Assembly (NCBI GenBank): GCA_030601545.1
Contig: JAUVTM010000128.1
Span: 1-6,262, forward strand
Direction: 5' to 3'
Length of the DNA stretch: 6,262 bases
From: Syntrophobacterales bacterium
GTDB lineage: Bacteria > Desulfobacterota > Syntrophobacteria > BM002
The translations under genes and the position numbers were made by a program. The notes below the pieces were generated by a model, which had not been told where the DNA came from, did not search any database, and worked only from the letters and a program-made list of their open reading frames with translations. Shown piece after piece: positions 1 to 6,051 of this stretch (positions are counted from its first letter, which is position 1; every line of letters begins with the position of its first letter).

Positions 1-68
1 ATTGCTGCAAGCGTGGCCCCATCACCAAGGAAGACCTAGAGGCCGCTGGCATCGGTAAACCACTATAA
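1..68 (+). CDS. C-terminal fragment of an unidentified protein
   Basis: The reading frame starting at base 3 is open from the window edge to a TAA at 66-68. It encodes 21 residues beginning CCKRGPITKEDL and ending GIGKPL. The composition (Lys-Glu-Asp-Leu-Glu-Ala-Ala) looks like a genuine helical protein end, and no gene is visible on the other strand. The two adjacent cysteines might belong to a metal or Fe-S site, but that is a guess. I do not recognise the family. The stop codon overlaps a TATAAT-like string at 64-69 that has no matching -35, so I do not call a promoter there. No clear T-tailed terminator follows within 100 bases. Confidence 0.4.
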   Translation, partial: CCKRGPITKEDLEAAGIGKPL

Positions 69-142
69 TAGAAATTGCTACATCTATTTTTGAGTTAACC
101 AGTTCATATCAAAGCCGAGTTTTTCGAAACTTACCTAGAAGT

Positions 143-184
143 CCAGGGTTTCGCCCATTGGGTGCTGTGAACCCAACCACCTGG
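143..184. repeat. Nested inverted repeat, possible RNA hairpin
   Basis: An outer pair CCAGG (143-147) and CCTGG (180-184) encloses an inner six-base pair TTGGGT (158-163) and ACCCAA (171-176) with a seven-base loop. An alternative pairing of GGGTT (146-150) with AACCC (170-174) is mutually exclusive with part of this. It begins 74 bases after the upstream stop codon and has no T run, so it is not a classical terminator. The arms are short and may be chance; function unknown. Confidence 0.3.
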
Positions 185-222
185 CCGCTCGTTTAATCTA
201 TTCCCTACTGTGGACAGTTAAA

Positions 223-240
223 GTTGGTTAATTGACTAAC
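223..240. repeat. 18-base imperfect palindrome, operator-like
   Basis: The string GTTGGTTAATTGACTAAC is an inverted repeat centred on AATT. The only mismatches are positions that would form G-U pairs in RNA, so it is fully self-complementary as a transcript. As DNA it has the size and symmetry of a dimeric repressor site. No adjacent promoter is clear, and the assignment is speculative. Confidence 0.25.
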
Positions 241-478
241 AGGGCTTTGGCTATTTGGCAAAACTAGGGCATGTAGCAACACAGCCTTTGTATACATCAG
301 CACATATCAGCAGTATTTATAAATCACCACGTGCAATGAACAGCTAGATAGAAAACAAGAAGAGAACAAACCATGAGAAGACCCAGATAGATATCCATTT
401 TCAATTCGCTTTTCACTCTTATTCCTCCGATTGGATATTTTTCTCAATCAACGCGATAGGCTGTTTACGCAATAAGTA

Positions 479-507
479 TGCCACTGTTAACATATGTGTT
501 TATGGCA
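479..507. repeat. Imperfect dyad TGCCA...ACATATGT...TGGCA
   Basis: The outer arms TGCCA (479-483) and TGGCA (503-507) flank a central perfect palindrome ACATATGT (490-497), with unpaired 6- and 5-base spacers. The symmetry suggests a protein-binding site rather than a terminator, since no GC-rich stem or T tract is present. No neighbouring gene start explains it. Confidence 0.25.
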
Positions 508-769
508 CTTTCAGATCTGTTCTTCCGATTCTTATCTTATTAGACCGAATCTGATCTTGAAGGTTCCGTGGACGTTGAATAGTTAAGGTCCAGCGAAAGG
601 ATGGATTCCCTGGTGGAAGGTAACATTGATCCACGCTTTGATGAAGAATTTGCCTTGAGAAACGGGATATTGTCTTTAACTTTGTACTAAAGGTTACCGA
701 AAGTCGAAAATAGTTCACACATGACGTCTCCACGAGATGGTCGCTCCGATATTAGCTGTTCTATTTAAC

Positions 770-1138
770 CTAGCGAATGGTTACTGCTGAAACCAGGTGT
801 AGGATTTCCCCTTCTGTGTAGAAGAATATCTCGTGAGCTATGACCTGGTACCCTCCATCTACTTCCTGCGTTACCGGAACAATTTCAATTTGGTTCACAT
901 CATACCAGCGATTTTCAATATGCAGTCGAGCAACAATACCCTGCTCGGTAACCTGATACGGTATCTTATATGAGCTTAGCACCCGAACGACAAAAGAATT
1001 CTTTTGCTGGGTTACAGTATCTGCCCTGCGTTTCAAAGCGCGGATCTGGCCGTAGTTCTGTGCTGATGCCTGAGGCAACACCAGGACAAGCAATGCTAAA
1101 GAAACAAGAATGCTAAAGAACATGATTTGCCGCTTCAT
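770..1138 (-). CDS. Small secreted protein of unknown function
   Basis: This encodes 122 residues. The start is well supported: GGGGGAG lies five bases upstream of the ATG. The N-terminus is a typical Sec signal peptide, with basic MKRQ, a hydrophobic core over about residues 5-22, and an A-S-A cleavage box at 24-26. The mature protein would therefore be about 96 residues starting QNYG. It has a short charged helix-like stretch (ALKRRADTVTQQKN, 34-47). After that come alternating hydrophobic and polar residues that suggest mainly beta structure. It has no cysteine, lipobox or further membrane segment, so a free periplasmic or exported protein is likely. I recognise no family. It follows the carboxyltransferase on the same strand after a 222-base gap full of heptamer repeats, so cotranscription is possible but not evident. 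The signal peptide is seen; the role is unknown. Confidence 0.8.
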   Translation of the reverse strand: MKRQIMFFSILVSLALLVLVLPQASAQNYGQIRALKRRADTVTQQKNSFVVRVLSSYKIPYQVTEQGIVARLHIENRWYDVNQIEIVPVTQEVDGGYQVIAHEIFFYTEGEILHLVSAVTIR

Positions 1139-1183
1139 CGCTGCTCCCCCTTCATTTCATATTTGATCATTTCTCATGAGAAT

Positions 1184-1343
1184 TTCTGTCTTCTGACTTC
1201 TGATCTCTAATCCCCGTCTCGCCGCGTCCCCGTGTCTCCCCTTCTCCGCAATTTCAGCATGGAGCATAGAGCATGGGGCATGGAGTCGATTATCTGGTGT
1301 ACACTTCCCACAAATCTGCATTCTACAATCTGAAATCTAAAAT
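1184..1343. repeat. Heptamer repeat cluster A (three short arrays)
   Basis: Three groups of tandem 7-base units fill most of the 222-base gap between the carboxyltransferase stop and the small-protein start. At 1184-1211 there are four units of the type TTCTGAC/TTCTGAT. At 1257-1284 there are four units of the type GCATGGA/GCATAGA. At 1309-1343 there are five units of the type CTGAAAT/CTACAAT. A C-rich stretch (about 1212-1247, CCCCGTCTC-like) separates the first two. The groups are each in clean 7-base register but not in register with one another. The words recur in the arrays near 3050 and 4700-4916. Function unknown. Confidence 0.85.
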
Positions 1344-1360
1344 CCCCCTACTGCCTGCTG

Positions 1361-3022
1361 TTAAGTCGGCGGGGGACAGGCATCTGCACCTTCAAGGGTC
1401 ACAGACTGGGTGTGAAATGTGTGGTCAACCAAAAGCGAAGTAATTACGGTTGACCCTTCGCGGCGGGTTGAGATTATTTCAATGTAGTGCGGTTTGCCGT
1501 TTTCATCTTCAAAGGTAATGCGCTCACCCAACTTGAAGCCACCCTGTCGGAACCATACTTCCGGTGGCAGAAGCCAGGTCTTACCATAACGGGCCTCGAA
1601 TTTAAGAAAAGAAACGGTATCGAAGGAGTATAGCAGATAGAGAGCCAGATCTTCATTGGTAACCGGCCGTCCGACTTCGTTCTCAAGATTCTCGCGTTCC
1701 TTCTCCAGGTCTGCATCCCGGGGCCTTACTACTCCCCCTTCTTCTGCTATAATCTGGTGCCACTTCTTCCCGTCTGATCTCTGATATTCAAGCACTTTTT
1801 GGCAAATCCATTCTTGAGGATCATAAAACGGTAACGGCCCGTACCTGCCCATGATGAGATTTTTCAGATCCAGTGAAGGTCGCTCGTACCGACCGTACAG
1901 CACATTGTTAACTGCCGTAGTCCACAGGATCTGGGAACCTGGGGTCACCGACCACCAGTTCCCAAGTTCGATCTGCACCCGGCCCATCTCTTCCAGGATC
2001 TCGGGCATCCGATCAAGAAAGCCGCCTTTTTCAGCTTGCTCGAAGGTGCTGCCGGCAGCACCACCGGTCAACTTGTAGGACGCTACGGTGGGATCATGCC
2101 CGCGAAAGAGGTTCTCGAATGGTTCATAGATCCTGCGTTCCCGGCGCAGCACATCTGATGCCCGCACAAGAGGTTGAACATCCACACCAATGGCCTCTTT
2201 ACCGTAGTCTCTAAGGGTTTGGATCAGCGTGAGTGCAGGGGCCTGACCATAAACTGCGCCCAGACCATGGTCTGCCACATCACAGATTTTGACACCGGCC
2301 AGTACTGCGGTAATCATCCGGCCGATATCGTTCCCGTCGGTGTTGCAACCGTGATAGTGCAATATAACGTCGGGACAGGATTTGCGGATTGCTTCTACCA
2401 AGTGGCCGATACGCCTGGGTGTGCCAAGACCGGAGTGATTCTTTATGGACATGATCACATCGGACCCTGTAACTTCCAAAATCTCTTTTACTTTTTCCAC
2501 GTAATAGTCATCAGTGTGCTCTTTACCGGTACTGAAACAGATACTGGGCATTAGTATCCGCCCTGCTCGTTGGACCTCCTCAAAAACTGGGATCATATTG
2601 GGGACATGATTGAGGAAATCGTAAACCCTCCAAACATCCACGTATTTGGCGAACTCTCTGACCGCAAACCGAATGACGTTCTCAGGATAATGACGGTAGC
2701 CGAATAGACTCGCACCACGGCACACGGCCTGGAGCAGCGTGTTTGGCATGGCCTTCCTGGAAATCCGTAGCCTTTCAAAGGGATTCACCTGTTTGCGCAT
2801 CAGGTCCACGTGCACGGAAGCCCCCCCGCTCACCTCAACGGAAAAAAATCCGGTTGCTTCCCGATGAGGAGCCACTTTTACGGTGGTCATGGGCATCAAT
2901 CTATTCTTGAAGTCAGATTGCGACACATCGCGCTCGTTGTTGCACAGATAATACCCATCGGCATCCTGCAACATGCCCAGGATATCTTCGGCGCTCATTT
3001 CTGTTGTTATTCGACCCTCCAT
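1361..3022 (-). CDS. Biotin-dependent carboxyltransferase, PYC/OadA type (DRE-TIM barrel), no carrier domain
   Basis: This 553-residue protein should transfer CO2 from carboxybiotin to an acceptor, probably a 2-oxoacid such as pyruvate. I chose the ATG at 3022 because GGAG lies seven bases upstream. An in-frame ATG at 3049 sits inside a heptamer repeat and has no ribosome site. By family alignment from memory, the TIM-barrel metal ligands are present: D32 in RDVSQS, K194 (the lysine that becomes carboxylated) in SIKNHSG, and H222 and H224 in HYH. Q35, R41, R102 and Y109 (in RGASLFGY) match the 2-oxoacid pocket, and T360 in SVTPGS matches the proton-relay Thr of pyruvate carboxylase. Three motifs differ: KDMAG is KNHSG, HTHDTSG is HYHGCNTDG, and TSQPS is YGQAP. 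The C-terminal part resembles the PYC_OADA region, but the protein ends with no AMKM biotin site. The biotin carboxylase gene lies 93 bases upstream. Family assignment is strong; acceptor identity is not. Confidence 0.85.
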   Translation of the reverse strand: MEGRITTEMSAEDILGMLQDADGYYLCNNERDVSQSDFKNRLMPMTTVKVAPHREATGFFSVEVSGGASVHVDLMRKQVNPFERLRISRKAMPNTLLQAVCRGASLFGYRHYPENVIRFAVREFAKYVDVWRVYDFLNHVPNMIPVFEEVQRAGRILMPSICFSTGKEHTDDYYVEKVKEILEVTGSDVIMSIKNHSGLGTPRRIGHLVEAIRKSCPDVILHYHGCNTDGNDIGRMITAVLAGVKICDVADHGLGAVYGQAPALTLIQTLRDYGKEAIGVDVQPLVRASDVLRRERRIYEPFENLFRGHDPTVASYKLTGGAAGSTFEQAEKGGFLDRMPEILEEMGRVQIELGNWWSVTPGSQILWTTAVNNVLYGRYERPSLDLKNLIMGRYGPLPFYDPQEWICQKVLEYQRSDGKKWHQIIAEEGGVVRPRDADLEKERENLENEVGRPVTNEDLALYLLYSFDTVSFLKFEARYGKTWLLPPEVWFRQGGFKLGERITFEDENGKPHYIEIISTRREGSTVITSLLVDHTFHTQSVTLEGADACPPPT

Positions 3023-3037
3023 ATCATCACTCCGCTC

Positions 3038-3118
3038 GCGATTGCGCATAGAGCATAGCGCATAGTGTTAGAAAACAAATCATTGGTCGCCATGCGCTTT
3101 GCGCTCTGCGATCTCTTA
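3038..3118. repeat. Heptamer repeat cluster B, overlapping gene ends
   Basis: Tandem 7-base units occupy both ends of the gap between the biotin carboxylase and carboxyltransferase. At 3045-3065 there are three units CGCATAG, AGCATAG, CGCATAG, preceded by GCGATTG at 3038. At 3084-3118 there are five related units, including CATGCGC (3091) and TTTGCGC (3098). The last unit contains the biotin carboxylase stop codon (3116-3118). The first group contains an in-frame ATG of the carboxyltransferase frame that I judge not to be the real start. The intervening 3066-3083 shows no clear repeat. Confidence 0.8.
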
Positions 3119-4567
3119 TTGCGCATGCGGGTTGTACCCATATGCATTGATCTCGGCAATGAGACGAGCTATCTTCTCCATCTCCCCTTCTTCTTCCAGA
3201 TAATCCAACAAATGAGGATGGGTATCTATGTAGGATGTGTCAAATTTCATCTGAATGAAATCCGGCTCCTGCAAAATTTGCTTAAAATAGGGAATGGTGG
3301 TTTTGACCCCGATAATAACAAACCCATCAAGAGCACGAGCCAGCCGGTCCACCGCCTCCTGCCAGGTGAAACCGTATACTGTCAGCTTTACCAGCATGGA
3401 GTCATAGTAGCGCGGGATTTCATATCCCTGATATATGGCCCCGTCTAACCGGACACCATGTCCCCCGGGAGCCTGGTAGACCTGCACCACTCCTGGGCTG
3501 GCGAAAAAATCATTTTTGGGATCTTCCGCGTTGATCCTCAATTCGATGGCATAACCCCGCTCCACCACCTGGTCCTGGGAAAAGCCGACAGGTTCACCCA
3601 GAGCGATCAGCAATTGCTCCCGGACCAGGTCAATGCCTGTCACCATTTCGGTCACGGTGTGTTCAACCTGAATCCTGGTGTTCACTTCCAGAAAGTAGAA
3701 TGAGCCGTCAGGCTCCACCAAAAATTCAACTGTGCCTGCACTGAGGTAATCTGCAGCTTTGGCAACCCTAACTGCTGCACCGCAGATCTCCTCGGTCAAT
3801 GGTTTTTTCAGAACGGCAGGAGCCATCTCAATCAGTTTCTGGTGACGACGTTGAATGGAACAGTTGCGCGTTCCCAGATGGACCACATTGCCATATTTAT
3901 CCGCCAAAATTTGAACTTCCACGTGCTGGGGTCGCTGAACACATTTCTCCAGGTAAACCTCATCATTGCCAAAAGACATCAGGGCCTCGGAGCGGGATTG
4001 TTTGATACCGGCTAGCAGCGCTTTCTCATCGTCCACCTGCCGGATGCCGCGCCCGCCACCACCCGCAACCGCCTTTATCATAGTGGGGTAGCCATACTCG
4101 GCGGCAAAACCAAGTGCCTCATCCTCTCCCTTTGCTCCTTGGGAAAGTGTCTCCGTTGCTGGGATAACGGGAATATCTGACTCTTTAGCAATCCTGCGGG
4201 CGATCACTTTACTCCCAAGATTCCGAATGACATCGTGGGGCGGGCCGATGAACGCGAGGCCCGCATCGGTACAGGCCTTGGAAAAATCTGGATTTTCAGC
4301 GAGAAAACCATAGCCGGGATGGATAGCCTCAGCCCCGGCTTTTTTGGCCGCCTCAATAATACCGTCAATGTTGAGGTAGTCTTTCCTGGGTCCTGGCCCC
4401 ACACAGATAGCCTCATCTCCTTGAGTAATATGGTAACTATCTTTGTCGGTCTCTTCGTAGATGGCCACCGTTTTGATATCTAGCTCTCTTGCCGACCGCA
4501 TTATGCGCACAGCAATTTCACCCCGGTTTGCCACCAGAATCTTTTCGAACATGAGCCTTTGTTCCAT
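3116..4567 (-). CDS. accC: Biotin carboxylase subunit (AccC/PycA family)
   Basis: This 483-residue cytoplasmic enzyme carboxylates biotin on a carrier protein using ATP and bicarbonate. The ATG at 4567 is preceded by GGAGG at four bases. The later MFEKILVANRGEIA methionine (residue 6) is closer to the family's usual start but has a poorer site. Domains run in order: N-terminal Rossmann-like fold (ANRGEIAVRI 13-22, HPGYGFLAEN 83-92), ATP-grasp with glycine loop (AGGGGRGI 168-175), and C-terminal domain. By alignment with E. coli AccC, all main catalytic residues are present: K120, K165, E207, H215, Q239, H242, E281, E294, N296, R298, V301-E302 and R344. One divergence is TRNCS (233-237) where AccC has ERDCS. 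The length exceeds the 449 of E. coli AccC by a C-terminal tail, which with FDTSYID near 442-448 resembles PycA-type subunits. The adjacent carboxyltransferase supports a pyruvate-carboxylase-like role, so the symbol denotes the family only. No carrier protein is in the window. Confidence 0.95.
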   Translation of the reverse strand: MEQRLMFEKILVANRGEIAVRIMRSARELDIKTVAIYEETDKDSYHITQGDEAICVGPGPRKDYLNIDGIIEAAKKAGAEAIHPGYGFLAENPDFSKACTDAGLAFIGPPHDVIRNLGSKVIARRIAKESDIPVIPATETLSQGAKGEDEALGFAAEYGYPTMIKAVAGGGGRGIRQVDDEKALLAGIKQSRSEALMSFGNDEVYLEKCVQRPQHVEVQILADKYGNVVHLGTRNCSIQRRHQKLIEMAPAVLKKPLTEEICGAAVRVAKAADYLSAGTVEFLVEPDGSFYFLEVNTRIQVEHTVTEMVTGIDLVREQLLIALGEPVGFSQDQVVERGYAIELRINAEDPKNDFFASPGVVQVYQAPGGHGVRLDGAIYQGYEIPRYYDSMLVKLTVYGFTWQEAVDRLARALDGFVIIGVKTTIPYFKQILQEPDFIQMKFDTSYIDTHPHLLDYLEEEGEMEKIARLIAEINAYGYNPHAQ

Positions 4568-4587
4568 ATTTCCTCCAAGCGTCCGCC

Positions 4588-4609
4588 TGGGGTGCCTGTA
4601 GATGCCCCA
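4588..4609 (-). promoter_or_regulatory. Small GC stem before the biotin carboxylase ribosome site
   Basis: Read on the minus strand, TGGGG and CCCCA (4605-4609 and 4588-4592) form a five-base stem with a 12-base loop, ending 11 bases before the GGAGG of the biotin carboxylase gene. It could influence translation or be chance. The leader upstream (4610-4692) has no strong promoter. The best match I found, TTGCTT-17-TAAATC, fits only 3 of 6 bases in each box. Confidence 0.25.
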
Positions 4610-4692
4610 CTATTCAGAAAAAGGATCGTCAGATTTAGTACTGGAAATGAAGGTAAGCAAAGGTCGCGGGAACCTTAACAGACTAACACAAA

Positions 4693-4916
4693 ATCGGTCA
4701 TCGGTCATTTTAGATTTCACATTGGCATTGCGCATTTCACATCTCAAACACCAAATCTCAGGGTTTCTGGTGTCGGGTGTCAGGTGTCAGGTGTCAGAGA
4801 TCAGAGGTCGGAGATCAGAGGTCAGAGGACAGAATACTAAGTCCCAAATCCGCAATTCGAAATTCGAAATTCGAAATTATCTCCCCATGCTCCATGCTCT
4901 ATGCTCTATGCCCTTT
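4693..4916. repeat. 224-base heptamer array, 32 units in one register (cluster C)
   Basis: Reading in sevens from 4693 gives 32 consecutive units with no insertion or deletion. The words change in blocks. ATCGGTC occurs twice (4693-4706), followed by ATTTCAC-like units. GTGTCGG is then followed by three GTGTCAG (4770-4797), then AGATCAG/AGGTCAG variants (4798-4832). Three divergent units lead into AATTCGA three times (4854-4874), and GCTCCAT/GCTCTAT units run to 4909. Neighbouring units are usually the most alike, as in stepwise duplication with drift. The array fills most of the gap between rtcA and the biotin carboxylase gene and ends one base before the rtcA stop codon. It resembles in form the heptanucleotide STRR repeats of filamentous cyanobacteria; identity with them is not claimed. 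Confidence 0.95.
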
Positions 4917-4917
4917 G

Positions 4918-5961
4918 CTAAACGTCCTGCTTGATCACCGTACCTGCCTCCCCCACTCCACCCTCTACCTCAAAGTGAACCGGCAAGAATTGCTCTATAA
5001 CCCAGGTGTTGGTGAGCAGATGTCGTGTAATCTTGGAAGTAGTAAATCGGTGTTCTCCGGGAGTGATAGCAAGATAGATGAGGATCTGATCCGCCAGATA
5101 ATGGTCCAGTGCCGCCTCGGAATCTAAGAACTGAAACAGAGCATTTGCAGCCTCATCCGCCACCCGCTCAGCACGTTTGCCTCGGGCTCCAAGCGAGGAA
5201 AATCCCGCTACCGACTCCCCGCCTTGGGCACAGAGAAAGACCAGCGACCCTGGGTTCAGGGCGGGGACATCCATTAACCCTATTTCAGCATCAATACCGG
5301 CTTTCTCGAACCGAAGCAGCAGTTGCCGTTTTTGCCTGACTCTTACGTGTTCAGGTAGCCGGCTGCTGGCTGAAATTCCAGTTACGCGTTTCAGCTTAAA
5401 AGGTCTATCCAGAACAATTGACCCTGAGGGATTGCAAGACCTGAGGCTGGCCTCGATTTCCCCACCCCCCTTCGGGTACCAACCCCAGCGAGTGATTTGA
5501 ATTTTGCACGTGAAACCAAGCCGGGCTAGAGTAGGAACGAATACCTCGGCAAGATAATGGAACGGTGGGCTCCAAGGCACATTGGTTCCACCGCCAACTA
5601 CAAGGCTGGATTCTCCCTTGGCCTTCCATAGCGGTGGCAGAATTGCTTGCAGAACCAGGGTAGCAGCGCCGGCAGTGGGTATACGGAAATTATAGGAGCC
5701 GCCAGATATCTCTTTGGGTTTAAAGGTGAGGTTTTGCTTACCCAATCTGGCATCAGCGACTTTAGCCCCTGACACCGCAGCACAGGCCTTCACTCCCGTA
5801 AGGTGTTGCGGCCTTAAGCCCGGTTTCTTTCGCTTTCCACGGATGTTTACCAGTTTGAGAGGTCGACCGGTAAGGGCTGCCAGTGACAGAGAGGTGCGAA
5901 GTATTTGCCCCCCACCCTCACCGTATGAGCCATCTATGACTGTATAATCTCGCTCACTCAT
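4918..5961 (-). CDS. rtcA: RNA 3'-terminal phosphate cyclase
   Basis: RtcA converts an RNA 3'-phosphate to a 2',3'-cyclic phosphate with ATP, through a covalent enzyme-AMP intermediate on a histidine, in RNA repair or processing. The product is 347 residues from the ATG at 5961, close to the family norm of about 340. Diagnostic motifs are in order: GEGGGQILR (14-22), PGLRPQHLT (47-55), GGGTN (123-127), YPKGGGE (162-168), and near the C-terminus HLLTN (314-318), whose H314 matches the adenylated His309 of E. coli RtcA. I preferred 5961 over the in-frame ATG at 5973 because the fold begins soon after and 5973 lies within a heptamer array. Neither has a Shine-Dalgarno. A strong extended -10 promoter lies about 90 bases upstream. 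No rtcB ligase or rtcR regulator is adjacent, unlike in E. coli. The stop codon is one base beyond the heptamer array. Confidence 0.95.
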   Translation of the reverse strand: MSERDYTVIDGSYGEGGGQILRTSLSLAALTGRPLKLVNIRGKRKKPGLRPQHLTGVKACAAVSGAKVADARLGKQNLTFKPKEISGGSYNFRIPTAGAATLVLQAILPPLWKAKGESSLVVGGGTNVPWSPPFHYLAEVFVPTLARLGFTCKIQITRWGWYPKGGGEIEASLRSCNPSGSIVLDRPFKLKRVTGISASSRLPEHVRVRQKRQLLLRFEKAGIDAEIGLMDVPALNPGSLVFLCAQGGESVAGFSSLGARGKRAERVADEAANALFQFLDSEAALDHYLADQILIYLAITPGEHRFTTSKITRHLLTNTWVIEQFLPVHFEVEGGVGEAGTVIKQDV

Positions 5962-5988
5962 AGCATTTCGCATTTATCATTTATCATT
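5961..5988. repeat. Heptamer repeat cluster D at the rtcA start
   Basis: Four 7-base units in register (TAGCATT, TCGCATT, TATCATT twice) lie directly against the rtcA start codon, sharing its first base. On the minus strand they yield a string of closely spaced ATGs in several frames, and no purine-rich ribosome site. This makes the true rtcA start less certain than its identity. Confidence 0.8.
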
Positions 5989-6051
5989 TGCTCAGCTAGC
6001 CCAGGTAAATCACAGTTGCGAACTATCCCCAAAACTTGTAAAGTGACTTGA

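Larger units (their letters stand above)
69..769. other. 700-base intergenic stretch with no convincing gene
   Basis: This stretch lies between the end of the first gene and the end of the small secreted-protein gene, which converges on it from the right. It appears more AT-rich than the flanking genes. Open frames are short and lack proper ribosome sites. The longest is a GTG-started minus-strand frame at 500-733 with protein-unlike composition and no Shine-Dalgarno. I see no tRNA, no heptamer repeats of the kind found in the other gaps, and no clear rho-independent terminator. It does contain several inverted repeats, listed separately, and a short palindrome (ATTTATAAAT) at 315-324. It could be a decayed gene, a regulatory region or an unrecognised RNA. 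Confidence 0.6.

Noticed and set aside
64..69. TATAAT overlapping the first gene's stop codon
   Set aside because: No -35-like hexamer lies 16-18 bases upstream; the region there is GGCCGC.
601..690. Plus-strand 29-codon frame beginning MDSLVEGNIDPRFDEEF
   Set aside because: The composition is protein-like, but the purine run touches the ATG directly, leaving no spacing for a ribosome site, and the peptide matches nothing I know. It might be a gene remnant, but I cannot support a call.
500..733. Minus-strand open frame of 77 codons below the small secreted gene
   Set aside because: It starts at GTG with no ribosome site, has no recognisable motif, and its composition looks like translated noncoding DNA.
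2174..2554. Plus-strand open frame opposite the carboxyltransferase
   Set aside because: It is antisense to a strongly supported enzyme gene and lacks its own ribosome site or family motif; a shadow frame.
1361..3022. Loss of the catalytic threonine through the missing TSQPS motif
   Set aside because: On counting from the HxH ligands, the proton-relay Thr of pyruvate carboxylase falls in the VTP motif, which is kept here as T360. The enzyme is therefore not called inactive.
4693..4916. CRISPR array
   Set aside because: Units are 7 bases with no spacers, far from the usual 23-40-base repeat and unique spacer pattern, and no cas gene is present.
4602..5127. Plus-strand open frames across the heptamer array and the rtcA end
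   Set aside because: The 7-base periodicity keeps frames open by chance and produces repetitive peptides; they overlap rtcA antisense and have no ribosome sites.
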